A DNA stretch of 17,034 nucleotides, taken from NCBI GenBank assembly GCA_964400875.1, contig CAYNWK010000094.1, positions 1-17,034 of the forward strand, read 5' to 3'. The translations under genes were made by a program, and so were the position numbers. Origin of the DNA: CAYNWK01 sp964400875 (GTDB lineage Bacteria; Chloroflexota; Anaerolineae; Anaerolineales; UBA4823). Under the pieces are notes generated by a model. That model was given only the letters and a program-made list of their open reading frames with translations. It was not told the origin of the DNA and did not search any database. Below, one piece after another: positions 8,040 through 14,910 of this stretch (position 1 is its first letter; each line of letters opens with the position of its first letter).

Positions 8040-8139
8040 NNNNNNNNNNNNNNNNNNNNNNNNNNNNNNNNNNNNNNNNNNNNNNNNNNNNNNNNNNNNN
8101 NNNNNNNNNNNNNNNNNNNNNNNNNNNNNNNNNNNNNNN
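8040..8139. other. Assembly gap of 100 N
   Basis: Exactly 100 unknown bases, the usual placeholder for a gap of unknown size. It hides the end of CPBP C and the start of the alpha/beta hydrolase. A hydrolase of this type normally has some 60-100 residues before the first visible segment, so the true gap is probably longer than 100 bases. Confidence 0.97.
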
Positions 8140-8916
8140 ACGGTCTCCAACTGGGCCTGGGTCCAACCCGAAGTCGCCAAAACCACGCGGGTATGCGCAT
8201 ACGACCGCGCCGGGTTGGGCTGGAGCGACAGCGGACCCGAGCCGCGCGATGCCATGCAGCACGCCCGCGAGCTGCACGCCTTGTTGGCCAATGCGGGAGA
8301 AGCCGGGCCTTACGTCCTGGCCGGTCACTCCCTGGGCGGTCTGTCCGTCCGCATGTACGCCGACCGGTATCCGGACGAAGTCGCCGGTATGGTGCTGATC
8401 GAGGGGACCAATCCCGATGCCTGGGTCCGGTTGGGGCGGCCTGAAGGCGTTGGCACCGATCCCAACCAGTTAGCGGTAGCGCCGATCCTGGCTCGCTTGG
8501 GTGTCTTTCGCCTGGGTTTGTTGTCGGCCTACACCATCGACCCGGACCTGCCGCCGCAACAGCGCCTGGAATTACAGGCTTACTTCGATTCGGCCAAGTC
8601 CCTGGAGACCGTCCGGGCCGTGGATGTTTCCTTCTCGGCCGCGTTGGACCAGGTTCGCCAGGCGTCCGATCTGGGCGATAAACCGCTGGCGATAGTCTTG
8701 GGAAGTGAAGGGGACGGCTCCATTGAAGCATTGAAGGATTTGTTCCTCCAACAAGCCGCGCTGTCCAGCAACAGTTTCACGCTGATGGTAGACGGCGCGA
8801 CCCACGCCGGGTTGGTGGACAACCAGGCTTACGCGAGCCAGACAAGCGCCGTCATCCAGAAAATCGTGGCAGCCGCCCGCACCGGGCAGCCCGTATCGCT
8901 CCTCTCTAACGAATAA
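8140..8916 (+). CDS. Alpha/beta hydrolase, 5' end lost in assembly gap
   Basis: The visible 258 residues form the core of an alpha/beta-hydrolase-fold enzyme, an esterase, lipase or peptidase type whose substrate cannot be told. It opens with W.WVQPEVAKTTRVCAYDRAG, a stretch typical of strand 4 and the following helix region in this group, then the nucleophile elbow GHSLGG with Ser at 8329-8331 and the probable catalytic His in DGATHAGL at 8803-8805. The acid residue is not assigned with confidence. The missing N-terminus should hold the oxyanion HG-type motif and often a membrane or signal segment. The stop lies 11 nt before CPBP D, whose ribosome site overlaps it, so both are likely in one transcript. 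Confidence 0.85.
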   Translation, partial: TVSNWAWVQPEVAKTTRVCAYDRAGLGWSDSGPEPRDAMQHARELHALLANAGEAGPYVLAGHSLGGLSVRMYADRYPDEVAGMVLIEGTNPDAWVRLGRPEGVGTDPNQLAVAPILARLGVFRLGLLSAYTIDPDLPPQQRLELQAYFDSAKSLETVRAVDVSFSAALDQVRQASDLGDKPLAIVLGSEGDGSIEALKDLFLQQAALSSNSFTLMVDGATHAGLVDNQAYASQTSAVIQKIVAAARTGQPVSLLSNE

Positions 8917-8927
8917 GGAAGGTTTCC

Positions 8928-9878
8928 ATGAATCGCGTTTCATCTGAAAGTCTTGCCTACGGGCGAAGGTTGGCCGCACCAAAACCGATCGCGACCCGTA
9001 GGGTGTTGATCTTGACGGCCTGGATCGCCACACTGCTGCTGAGCAAGCTGCCCCTGGTGATCGCCCGGGACTTGCTGGGAGGCGACATCCCCTGGATCAA
9101 CCAGGCGTGGATCGGCGCAGCCGTCTTGCTCTTCGCGGCGACGTACGTTCGGCGGTCGCTGGCGCCCCTGCGCAATTTTTTCGCCGTGATGGCAGCCATT
9201 TTCCTGGCTACCACGGTCTTCGATCCCTGGCTGTCGGGGTCGGTCGTCTGGAGTTATTTGTTTGCGGAGGCGAACCCGCTGGTCGCGTTGTTTAGCGAAC
9301 GGGTGGTGATCGCGATGAGCGCCGTTATCGTGGTAGCCGCGCTGATAGGCATGGGGTACAGGCGGCGGGAAATTTTCCTGGCGACCGGTGAGCTCAACGC
9401 TCCTGTCGAAGGGTTGCGCCTCCCCGGCCGGGCGAAGCCGGCCACCTGGCTGGTTTTTGGGGCAGGGATGACGCTGCTGCTCAGCCTGTTGTTCTTCAAT
9501 TTCATGGCCTCGCAGAGCCCGGTTTCGCTGCCCGTTTTTGCCGCCGCGCTGCCCTGGCTGCCCCTGGCGCTGGTGAGCGCGGCGCTGAACGCCTTCGGCG
9601 AGGAGGCCATGTACCGGGCCGGCCCGCTGGCGACGCTCCTCCCGGCCGTCGGGCCAAAGCACGCCCTGTGGATGACGTCGATCTGGTTCGGGCTAGGCCA
9701 CTATTACGGCGGGAGCCCTTCCGGGATGATCGGCTTTGTATTTACCGGGCTGCTGGGGCTGCTGCTGGGCAAGGCAATGCTGGACACGCGCGGCATGGGC
9801 TGGTCGTGGATCATCCACGTGACGATGGATACGGTGATCTACATCTTTATGGCGATGAGTTTTGTGTACAACGGTTAG
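8928..9878 (+). CDS. CPBP family intramembrane metalloprotease D, long variant
   Basis: A 316-residue polytopic protein, about 50 residues longer than the other CPBPs here because of an extended N-terminal membrane half. CPBP motifs lie at the C-terminal end: GEEAMYR (Glu225, Glu226, Arg230), WFGLGHYYG (His258) and HVTMD (His297, Asp301). The EEAMYR/GHYYG type marks another subgroup than A/E and B/F. AAGGAAGG at 8915-8922 overlaps the upstream stop, 5 nt before the ATG. The C-terminal part (KAML..RGMGWSWIIHV) resembles the broken remnant near 16774-16872. It may process or degrade a membrane or lipidated peptide; the substrate is unknown. Confidence 0.85.
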   Translation: MNRVSSESLAYGRRLAAPKPIATRRVLILTAWIATLLLSKLPLVIARDLLGGDIPWINQAWIGAAVLLFAATYVRRSLAPLRNFFAVMAAIFLATTVFDPWLSGSVVWSYLFAEANPLVALFSERVVIAMSAVIVVAALIGMGYRRREIFLATGELNAPVEGLRLPGRAKPATWLVFGAGMTLLLSLLFFNFMASQSPVSLPVFAAALPWLPLALVSAALNAFGEEAMYRAGPLATLLPAVGPKHALWMTSIWFGLGHYYGGSPSGMIGFVFTGLLGLLLGKAMLDTRGMGWSWIIHVTMDTVIYIFMAMSFVYNG

Positions 9879-9890
9879 GAGGCAACTCTG

Positions 9891-10688
9891 ATGAGCACAG
9901 GTCGAACCACAATCGAGCGGATTTCAACGCCGTTATTCCTGATACTGACCCCGCTGATCAGCCTGGCGATCCCGTTCACCCCGCTGCCGGTGGAAGCCAC
10001 ACCCCTGGTGATGGTGCTCGTTCCGGCGCTCCTGGCGCTCCTGCTGACCGCGATGACCGGGGGACGAGAAAGCCTGAGGGCGCTGTTGCGGAAACCATTC
10101 CAATGGCGGGTTGGATTCAAGTGGTATGCGATCGCCTTGGGGTTAGCGTTCGGCACTCGATTGGCTATGAGCTTGCTAGCGCTGGGGATGGGCTGGATTC
10201 CCGCCATCCGGGTGCGCCCCTGGCCGCCCCAGCTGTTTATCATCTTTGGCATCATGACCATTTTTGGGGCTGTCATGGAAGAACTGGGCTGGCGGGGTTA
10301 TCTCCTGCAACGGCTGCTGGCCCACCGCCCGGCTCTCGTCTCTGCCCTGATCATCGGCGTCCCGTGGGGGGTTATTCATCTGGGCTTGCTGTTGCCCGGT
10401 CAGATGAACGCTGGCGCGCCCTGGCTGCCTATCATCCTGCAACTCATCGGGTTATCCGTGACGATCACCTGGCTTTTCGTCCAAACCCGAGGCAACCTGG
10501 TCATTCCTATCCTGTACCACGCCGGGCAAAGCTATTTCGCTTTCTTCGACGAGGGCCTGACCGTCACCCAGAGCGCCTGGTTGTTTACCGCCGTGACCCT
10601 CGGGCTGGCTTGCATACTCATCTTAATCTCTGGCGTCGAGCTGCAGCGCAGGCCCGCGAAGAAACCAGCCATGTTGGACGCCAGGTAG
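9891..10688 (+). CDS. CPBP family intramembrane protease homologue E
   Basis: A 265-residue polytopic CPBP protein, closest to gene A at 2778. Motif 1 is intact (EELGWRG, Glu130, Glu131, Arg135) and so is motif 2 (WGVIHLG, His163). Motif 3 reads HAGQS: His210 is followed four residues later by Ser214 instead of the usual Asn or Asp. This could reduce or alter metal binding. AGGAGG at 9877-9882 overlaps the stop of gene D and lies 8 nt before the ATG, suggesting coupled translation. The C-terminus ILILISGVELQRRP matches ILILIYGVNLQRSP of gene A. The 112-nt spacer after it contains a small hairpin (CTGGTC 10757-10762 with GACCAG 10768-10773) and then the ribosome site of F. Confidence 0.88.
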   Translation: MSTGRTTIERISTPLFLILTPLISLAIPFTPLPVEATPLVMVLVPALLALLLTAMTGGRESLRALLRKPFQWRVGFKWYAIALGLAFGTRLAMSLLALGMGWIPAIRVRPWPPQLFIIFGIMTIFGAVMEELGWRGYLLQRLLAHRPALVSALIIGVPWGVIHLGLLLPGQMNAGAPWLPIILQLIGLSVTITWLFVQTRGNLVIPILYHAGQSYFAFFDEGLTVTQSAWLFTAVTLGLACILILISGVELQRRPAKKPAMLDAR

Positions 10689-10800
10689 ACAGATTGCCGT
10701 AATGCAGTCGCGGCCTGCACCCGCAATTCCAGGTGACCATCGTCCTAGTTTGCCTGCTGGTCTGGCTGACCAGAGGCCGAGCACTCAGGAGGTCTAGCGC

Positions 10801-11589
10801 ATGAATCCGTTCGCTTCATATCTCAAGCGGCACCGGCCGATCGTTTTCTTCCTCCTGGCGTATGCTTTGAGCTGGGCCATCTACCCCATGCTCACGATCG
10901 CGCCGATGCTGGGTCTCCTCGCCCTGTTTGGACCGGCCATCGCTGCGATCTTGACCGGCGCCCTCGCCGGAGGCGGCGCGGAGCTCACCGCCTTATTCCG
11001 GCGGCTGGGACGGTGGCGCGTTCCACTGCTCTGGTATGCGGTCGCGTCGTGCCTGCCGCTGCTCCTGGGCCTGGCGGCGGCGCTGTTGAACGTCGCACTA
11101 GGTGAGCCGTTCCCCACCCAACTTGCCCCGGTTGGGTCGATCAATATCATCCTGTTCTTCCTGGTGGTGGGGGAGGAGATAGGTTGGCGCGGTTATGCAC
11201 TGCCGAAGCTGCTGGAAAACCGTTAGCCGCTTGCGGCCAGTTTGATCCTCGGCGTGCTTTGGACGGGCTGGCACCTGCCCGGTTTCTTCATCCCCGGGCT
11301 GCCCCAATACGGCGATTCGTTCCTGGGCTATCTGGTCTGGCTCGTCGCCCTGTCGGTATTGTTTACCTGGCTTTACCAGCGTACTGGGGGCAGCGTATTG
11401 CTGACGACCATCTTCCACGGTACGAACAACCTGAGCGGCGTTTTCCTGTACGGTATCGAGCCGGTCCGGCTGCGCTGGTTGCTCGCCGCCGTGACCGCGG
11501 CCGCCGCGTTGTTCGCTATCCTTGTGACACGCCTGCGTGTCCGAGGCGAGATGACTCATCAAGACCCGGCCGCGAGCATATCCAAGTAG
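10801..11589 (+). pseudogene. CPBP family protease F, interrupted by an in-frame amber codon
   Basis: With one stop ignored this is a full CPBP gene of 262 codons, closest to gene B. AGGAGGT at 10787-10793 precedes ATG 10801. Motif 1 EEIGWRG (Glu125, Glu126, Arg130) is followed by KLLENR and then TAG at 11224-11226 (codon 142). The same frame then continues without any further stop to 11589, with WTGWHLP (His158) and HGTNN (His206, Asn210). Gene B reads CGT TCG at the equivalent place and gene A reads CGT TCA, so a single TCG-to-TAG change explains the break and restores 'RSPLA'. As read, the product would lack two of three catalytic motifs. Alternatives are a base-call error, strain mixture or read-through. 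Confidence 0.85.
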
Positions 11590-11672
11590 GGGGAAACTGC
11601 GCGGCTTGTCGCCTTCAACACCCCTCTTTCTCAGAGAACTGCGTAAGTCCTAAACTCAATCAAAACACCTGA

Positions 11673-11704
11673 CCAACCAACCAGGGGGAAAACTGGTCGG
11701 CTGG
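11673..11704 (+). terminator. Imperfect hairpin before the carotenoid gene pair
   Basis: Bases 11673-11684 (CCAACCAACCAG) pair with 11693-11704 (CTGGTCGGCTGG) at ten of twelve positions, the exceptions being two A-C mismatches; the loop is GGGGAAAA. It lies in the 247-nt spacer between CPBP F and the synthase gene and could end the CPBP transcript. No T-run follows. No convincing promoter was found in the rest of this spacer; only a TATATT at 11787-11792 without a matching -35 box. Confidence 0.35.
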
Positions 11705-11836
11705 CGGGTGCATAGAAACAGGTTTATGGCTATGCTTTAAGCAGGCTGAGCCCCCTTCACAATGCAACTTTTAGCCGCTACACCCGTATATTGTGATGGA
11801 CAGCACGACCGCAACTACCACCGAAGGCTACCAACA

Positions 11837-12676
11837 ATGAACTTAACAACACCACCCAGCGCCGCCCTGGCGGCGGCGATCACGAAGTCCGCCAGCAAGC
11901 AAACCTACTACACGGTACGGTTCCTGGTAGACCGCGAGCTGATCCCGGAAGCTTACCGGGCTTACGCTTACTTCCGCTGGGTGGACGACCACCTCGATCA
12001 GGAGTTAAGCGACGAAGACGAGCGGCTGGCATTCGTCGAGCGGCAGCGGGCGCTGGTGGAGGCTTGTTTCCGGGGCCAGCCGCCTTCCGAGGCGACCCCC
12101 GAAGAACGGATGCTGGTTGACCTGGTTCAAAATGAGCGCACGGACAACCGCGGCCTGCGAATCTACATCCGCGAGATGCTGGCGGTGATGGCCTTCGACG
12201 CCGGGCGCCAGGGCCGGAGGATCTCCCAGGCGGAACTCGACGGCTACGTGCGCAGCCTGGCTACGGCGGTGACCGAAGCCCTGCACTATTTCATCGGCCA
12301 CTGCTGCCCCACGCCGCAGAGCGAGGCCCGCTACCTGGCTGCCAGCGGCGCACACGTAGTCCACATGCTGCGCGACGCCGTGGAAGACAACCAGGCGGGC
12401 TACTTCAACATCCCCAGCGAGCAGCTGGAAGCGCACGATCTGAGACCTCAGCAGGTCGATGACCCGGCTTACCGCGCCTGGGTGGGTAGCCGCGTCCGGC
12501 TGGCGCGCCAGTACTTCGCAGCCGGCAAGGCTTACCTGGCCCGAGTGGAGAACTTCCGCTGCCGGCTGGCGGGCTACGCTTACATCGCCCGCTTCGAAGG
12601 GGTGCTGGAAGCCATCGAGCGGGAGGGTTATCTGCTTAGAGCCGATTACCGGGAGTATAAGTCGCTCGGGTCGGCG
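11837..12676 (+). CDS. crtB: Squalene/phytoene synthase family protein, 3' end lost in gap
   Basis: A trans-isoprenyl head-to-head synthase that joins two prenyl diphosphates (FPP or GGPP) into squalene/dehydrosqualene or phytoene. 280 residues are visible. First Asp-rich motif WVDDHLD (Asp50, Asp51, Asp54); second RDAVED (Asp180, Glu183, Asp184); and GYFNIP downstream where phytoene synthases have GR.Y.P. ATG 11837 is chosen because GAAGG at 11823-11827 lies 9 nt before it and the protein then begins just ahead of the family core; the upstream ATG at 11762 adds 25 unremarkable residues. The gene runs into the N-gap with perhaps 10-60 residues missing. Pairing with the CrtI-like gene suggests carotenoid synthesis, but C30 versus C40 cannot be told, so the symbol is tentative. 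Confidence 0.8.
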
Positions 12677-12776
12677 NNNNNNNNNNNNNNNNNNNNNNNN
12701 NNNNNNNNNNNNNNNNNNNNNNNNNNNNNNNNNNNNNNNNNNNNNNNNNNNNNNNNNNNNNNNNNNNNNNNNNNNN
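12677..12776. other. Assembly gap of 100 N
   Basis: Exactly 100 unknown bases. They hide the 3' end of the synthase and the ribosome site, or possibly the true start, of the CrtI-like gene. The real length is unknown. Confidence 0.97.
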
Positions 12777-12777
12777 A

Positions 12778-14304
12778 ATGAGTAATTCAGATCGAACATC
12801 CGTAATCGTGATCGGCGCGGGGGTGGGCGGGATCGCCGCCGCCGCGCACCTGGCCCGGCGAGGCCTGCGGGTCACCGTGGTGGAGAAGAACGACCACCCC
12901 GGCGGGCGCTGCGACCGCTTCAGCCGGGACGGGCACCACTTCGACTGCGGCCCGACCCTGTTCATCATGCCGCTGGTCTACGCGGCCGAGTTCGCCCGGT
13001 TGGGGGCCTCCCTGGACGAGATGCTCGACCTGCAGCGCGTAGACCCGACCTACCACCTGGTCTTCGACGATGGCGCGCGCCTGGCGCTGACCTCCGATCT
13101 GACCCGCATGCGCGAACAGCTGGAGGCCATCGAGCCGGGCAGCTTCGAGGGCTTTATGCGCTACCTGGATGAAGGCCGCCGCCACTACAACGTCGGTATG
13201 GATCGGCTGGTGCAACGCGATTTCCGCAAGGCGACGGATTTCTTTTCCCTGGGCAACCTGGACCTGCTGTACCGGTTGAAGCCGCTCTCCAAGCATTACC
13301 GCAACATGTCTCATTACTTCGACGAGCCGCGCTTGAAGGCCGCCTTCACCTTTCAGGACGTGTATATGGGCCTGAGCCCCTTCGAAGCCCCGGCGACGTT
13401 TTCGATGATGCCTTACACTGAGCTGGCCCACGGCGTGTGGTACCCCCGTGGGGGCATGTACAGCCTGGTTGGGGCGCTGATGAAGATCGCCGTACAGGCC
13501 GGGGTGGAGTTCCGCTTCAACACCATCGTGGAGCGCATCGAATTGAACGGGTCGCGGGCGCACGGGGTAGCGCTGGCCGATGGGCGCAGCCTGGCGGCTG
13601 ACGCCGTCCTGGCCAACGCCGACCTGCCCTACGTGTATGACGAGCTGCTGCCGCCCGATGGTACCTCCAGGCGCATCTTGGAGAAACGCTTCTCTTGCTC
13701 TGTGATCACCTTCTTCTGGGGCGTGGACCGGGTCTACGAATCGCTCGCCCCGCACACGCTGTTCCTGGCGGACGATTACCGCGAGAACTTCACCAGCATC
13801 ATCCAGGACCTGGCCCTGCCGAACAACCCCAGCCTGTACGTGCACGCGCCGGCCCGCCTGGACCCCGCCATGGCGCCGCCGGGCGAGGACACCCTGATCG
13901 CCATCGTCCCTGTCGGGCACCTGAGCGAGAACGGCGGGCAGGACTGGCGGGGCATCCGCGACCGGGCGCGCCGGGAGGTCTTCCGACGGCTTAAGACCAT
14001 CGGGATCACGGACCTGGAAGAGCATATCAAGTTCGAGACCAACTACACGCCGCTATCCTGGCGCAAGCGCTACAACCTGGTGAAGGGCGCCACCCACGGG
14101 CTGTGCCACAACCTGACCCAGCTGGGCTACTTCCGCCCCCGGAACCGCCACCCGCGCTACGCCAACCTGTATTTCACCGGCGCCAGCACCCACCCCGGAA
14201 CGGGCCTGCCCACTGCGCTGGTCTCCGGCCGCCTGGCCGCCGGGCGCATCCTGGATGAGTTGATCGATGTCCGCGAGGCGAAGCCCCAGTTTGCCCGGGC
14301 GTGA
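12778..14304 (+). CDS. crtI: CrtI-type phytoene (or diapophytoene) desaturase
   Basis: A FAD-dependent carotene desaturase/isomerase of 508 residues, the usual length for CrtI. The dinucleotide fold VIGAGVGGIAAA has Gly13, Gly15 and Gly18, with Glu36 at the end of strand 2 (VVEKN) and the PGGR follow-up. The middle region PRGGMYSLVGAL and the C-terminal YFTGASTHPGTGLPTAL (465-481) are characteristic of CrtI/CrtN proteins. It would introduce double bases into phytoene (towards lycopene) or into the C30 analogue made by the synthase upstream. The ATG at 12778 follows the gap by one base, so no ribosome site is visible, but the Rossmann motif begins at a normal distance from it. Saturases and other relatives of the family cannot be excluded. 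A 412-codon antisense open frame is a shadow. Confidence 0.88.
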   Translation: MSNSDRTSVIVIGAGVGGIAAAAHLARRGLRVTVVEKNDHPGGRCDRFSRDGHHFDCGPTLFIMPLVYAAEFARLGASLDEMLDLQRVDPTYHLVFDDGARLALTSDLTRMREQLEAIEPGSFEGFMRYLDEGRRHYNVGMDRLVQRDFRKATDFFSLGNLDLLYRLKPLSKHYRNMSHYFDEPRLKAAFTFQDVYMGLSPFEAPATFSMMPYTELAHGVWYPRGGMYSLVGALMKIAVQAGVEFRFNTIVERIELNGSRAHGVALADGRSLAADAVLANADLPYVYDELLPPDGTSRRILEKRFSCSVITFFWGVDRVYESLAPHTLFLADDYRENFTSIIQDLALPNNPSLYVHAPARLDPAMAPPGEDTLIAIVPVGHLSENGGQDWRGIRDRARREVFRRLKTIGITDLEEHIKFETNYTPLSWRKRYNLVKGATHGLCHNLTQLGYFRPRNRHPRYANLYFTGASTHPGTGLPTALVSGRLAAGRILDELIDVREAKPQFARA

Positions 14305-14510
14305 ACCAGATTGGAAATCCGCCGATGATGACATTTAATGCTCCGGCTGAAGCCGCGCCGTCCCGCTAGGAACTATTGGCGGTCGCCTGGACGATGACTT
14401 TACAATTTATTTGTGCTCGTGTGGGGGTCTTTGGAATTTATCAAAGAAATTTCTGAAAACTGAAAATCGATCCTGGTTTATACACATCTGCAAGCTGGGA
14501 CGTAGAATCG

Positions 14511-14539
14511 TTGACAAGCGTCCTACCCTATGTAACAAT
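14511..14539 (+). promoter_or_regulatory. Candidate sigma70-type promoter
   Basis: A perfect -35 box TTGACA (14511-14516) is followed after 17 nt by AACAAT (14534-14539), four of six against TATAAT. It is the best promoter-like pair in the spacer and would start RNA near 14546, about 365 nt before the secreted-protein gene. The -10 match is moderate. Confidence 0.35.
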
Positions 14540-14543
14540 AAAT

Positions 14544-14586
14544 GATGCAAGTGGAGGTAAATGCGCGCGAAGCGTGCACCTGCATC
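14544..14586 (+). promoter_or_regulatory. Inverted repeat at the predicted 5' end of the leader
   Basis: GATGCAAGTG (14544-14553) pairs with CACCTGCATC (14577-14586) at nine of ten positions, enclosing a GC-rich loop that can form a small inner stem. It begins at the start point predicted for the promoter above, so the transcript would open with a stem-loop. It may be a leader structure or part of a small RNA; no known riboswitch class was recognised. Confidence 0.3.
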
Positions 14587-14910
14587 CAACAATTCTTGAT
14601 TTCTTAGATAGATACTTAGTGGTTTAGGTGGGATTTAACTGGCCGGTGGCTTGAACGTTTTAACTGCGGTCATATAACCAAAAAAACAACTTATTATTGG
14701 CGATTGGATGTATGGCTGAGTGGTCAGCACACCAAGGAGGTGGGCTTATACACAATCTGCCATCGAAATCAACCGCGGGCGCTTTTACTGGTCTACTCCA
14801 AAGCTTTGGGGCTAAGACCGAAACCACACGATCCACAATAACATGCCATATTGTGGCTAACGCACAGAATGTGCTGTTCTTTGCGCGCAAGTTAAAGGAT
14901 GTATCTTTAA

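Larger units (their letters stand above)
14305..14910. other. 606-base AT-richer intergenic region
   Basis: No gene is supported here. The composition drops clearly in GC against the neighbouring genes. Contents: small hairpins CGGCTGAAGCCG near 14344-14355 and TCTTTG/CAAAGA at 14428-14433/14442-14447; a TTGACA box at 14511; a longer inverted repeat at 14544-14586; and AAAGGA (14894-14899) before the next gene. An open frame at 14697-15068 runs into the secreted-protein gene in another frame, has no family resemblance and is not called. Confidence 0.6.

Noticed and set aside
11242..11589. Separate gene downstream of the amber codon in CPBP F
   Set aside because: It begins within a conserved CPBP segment, has no ribosome site and is in frame with the upstream half, so it is the second half of one interrupted gene.
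11724..11792. Promoter for the crt pair (TATGCT 11731, TATATT 11787)
   Set aside because: Neither box has a -35 element at usual spacing; TTCACA at 11756 is 25 nt from TATATT.
12787..14025. 412-codon antisense open frame opposite the CrtI-like gene
   Set aside because: The + strand carries all CrtI motifs over this region; the antisense product is a low-complexity His/Gln/Arg-rich shadow.
14704..14735. tRNA-like stretch (ATGGCTGAGTGGTCA)
   Set aside because: It resembles the D-arm of a Ser/Leu tRNA, but no acceptor pairing, anticodon stem or T-loop (GGTTCGA) follows at the right distances.
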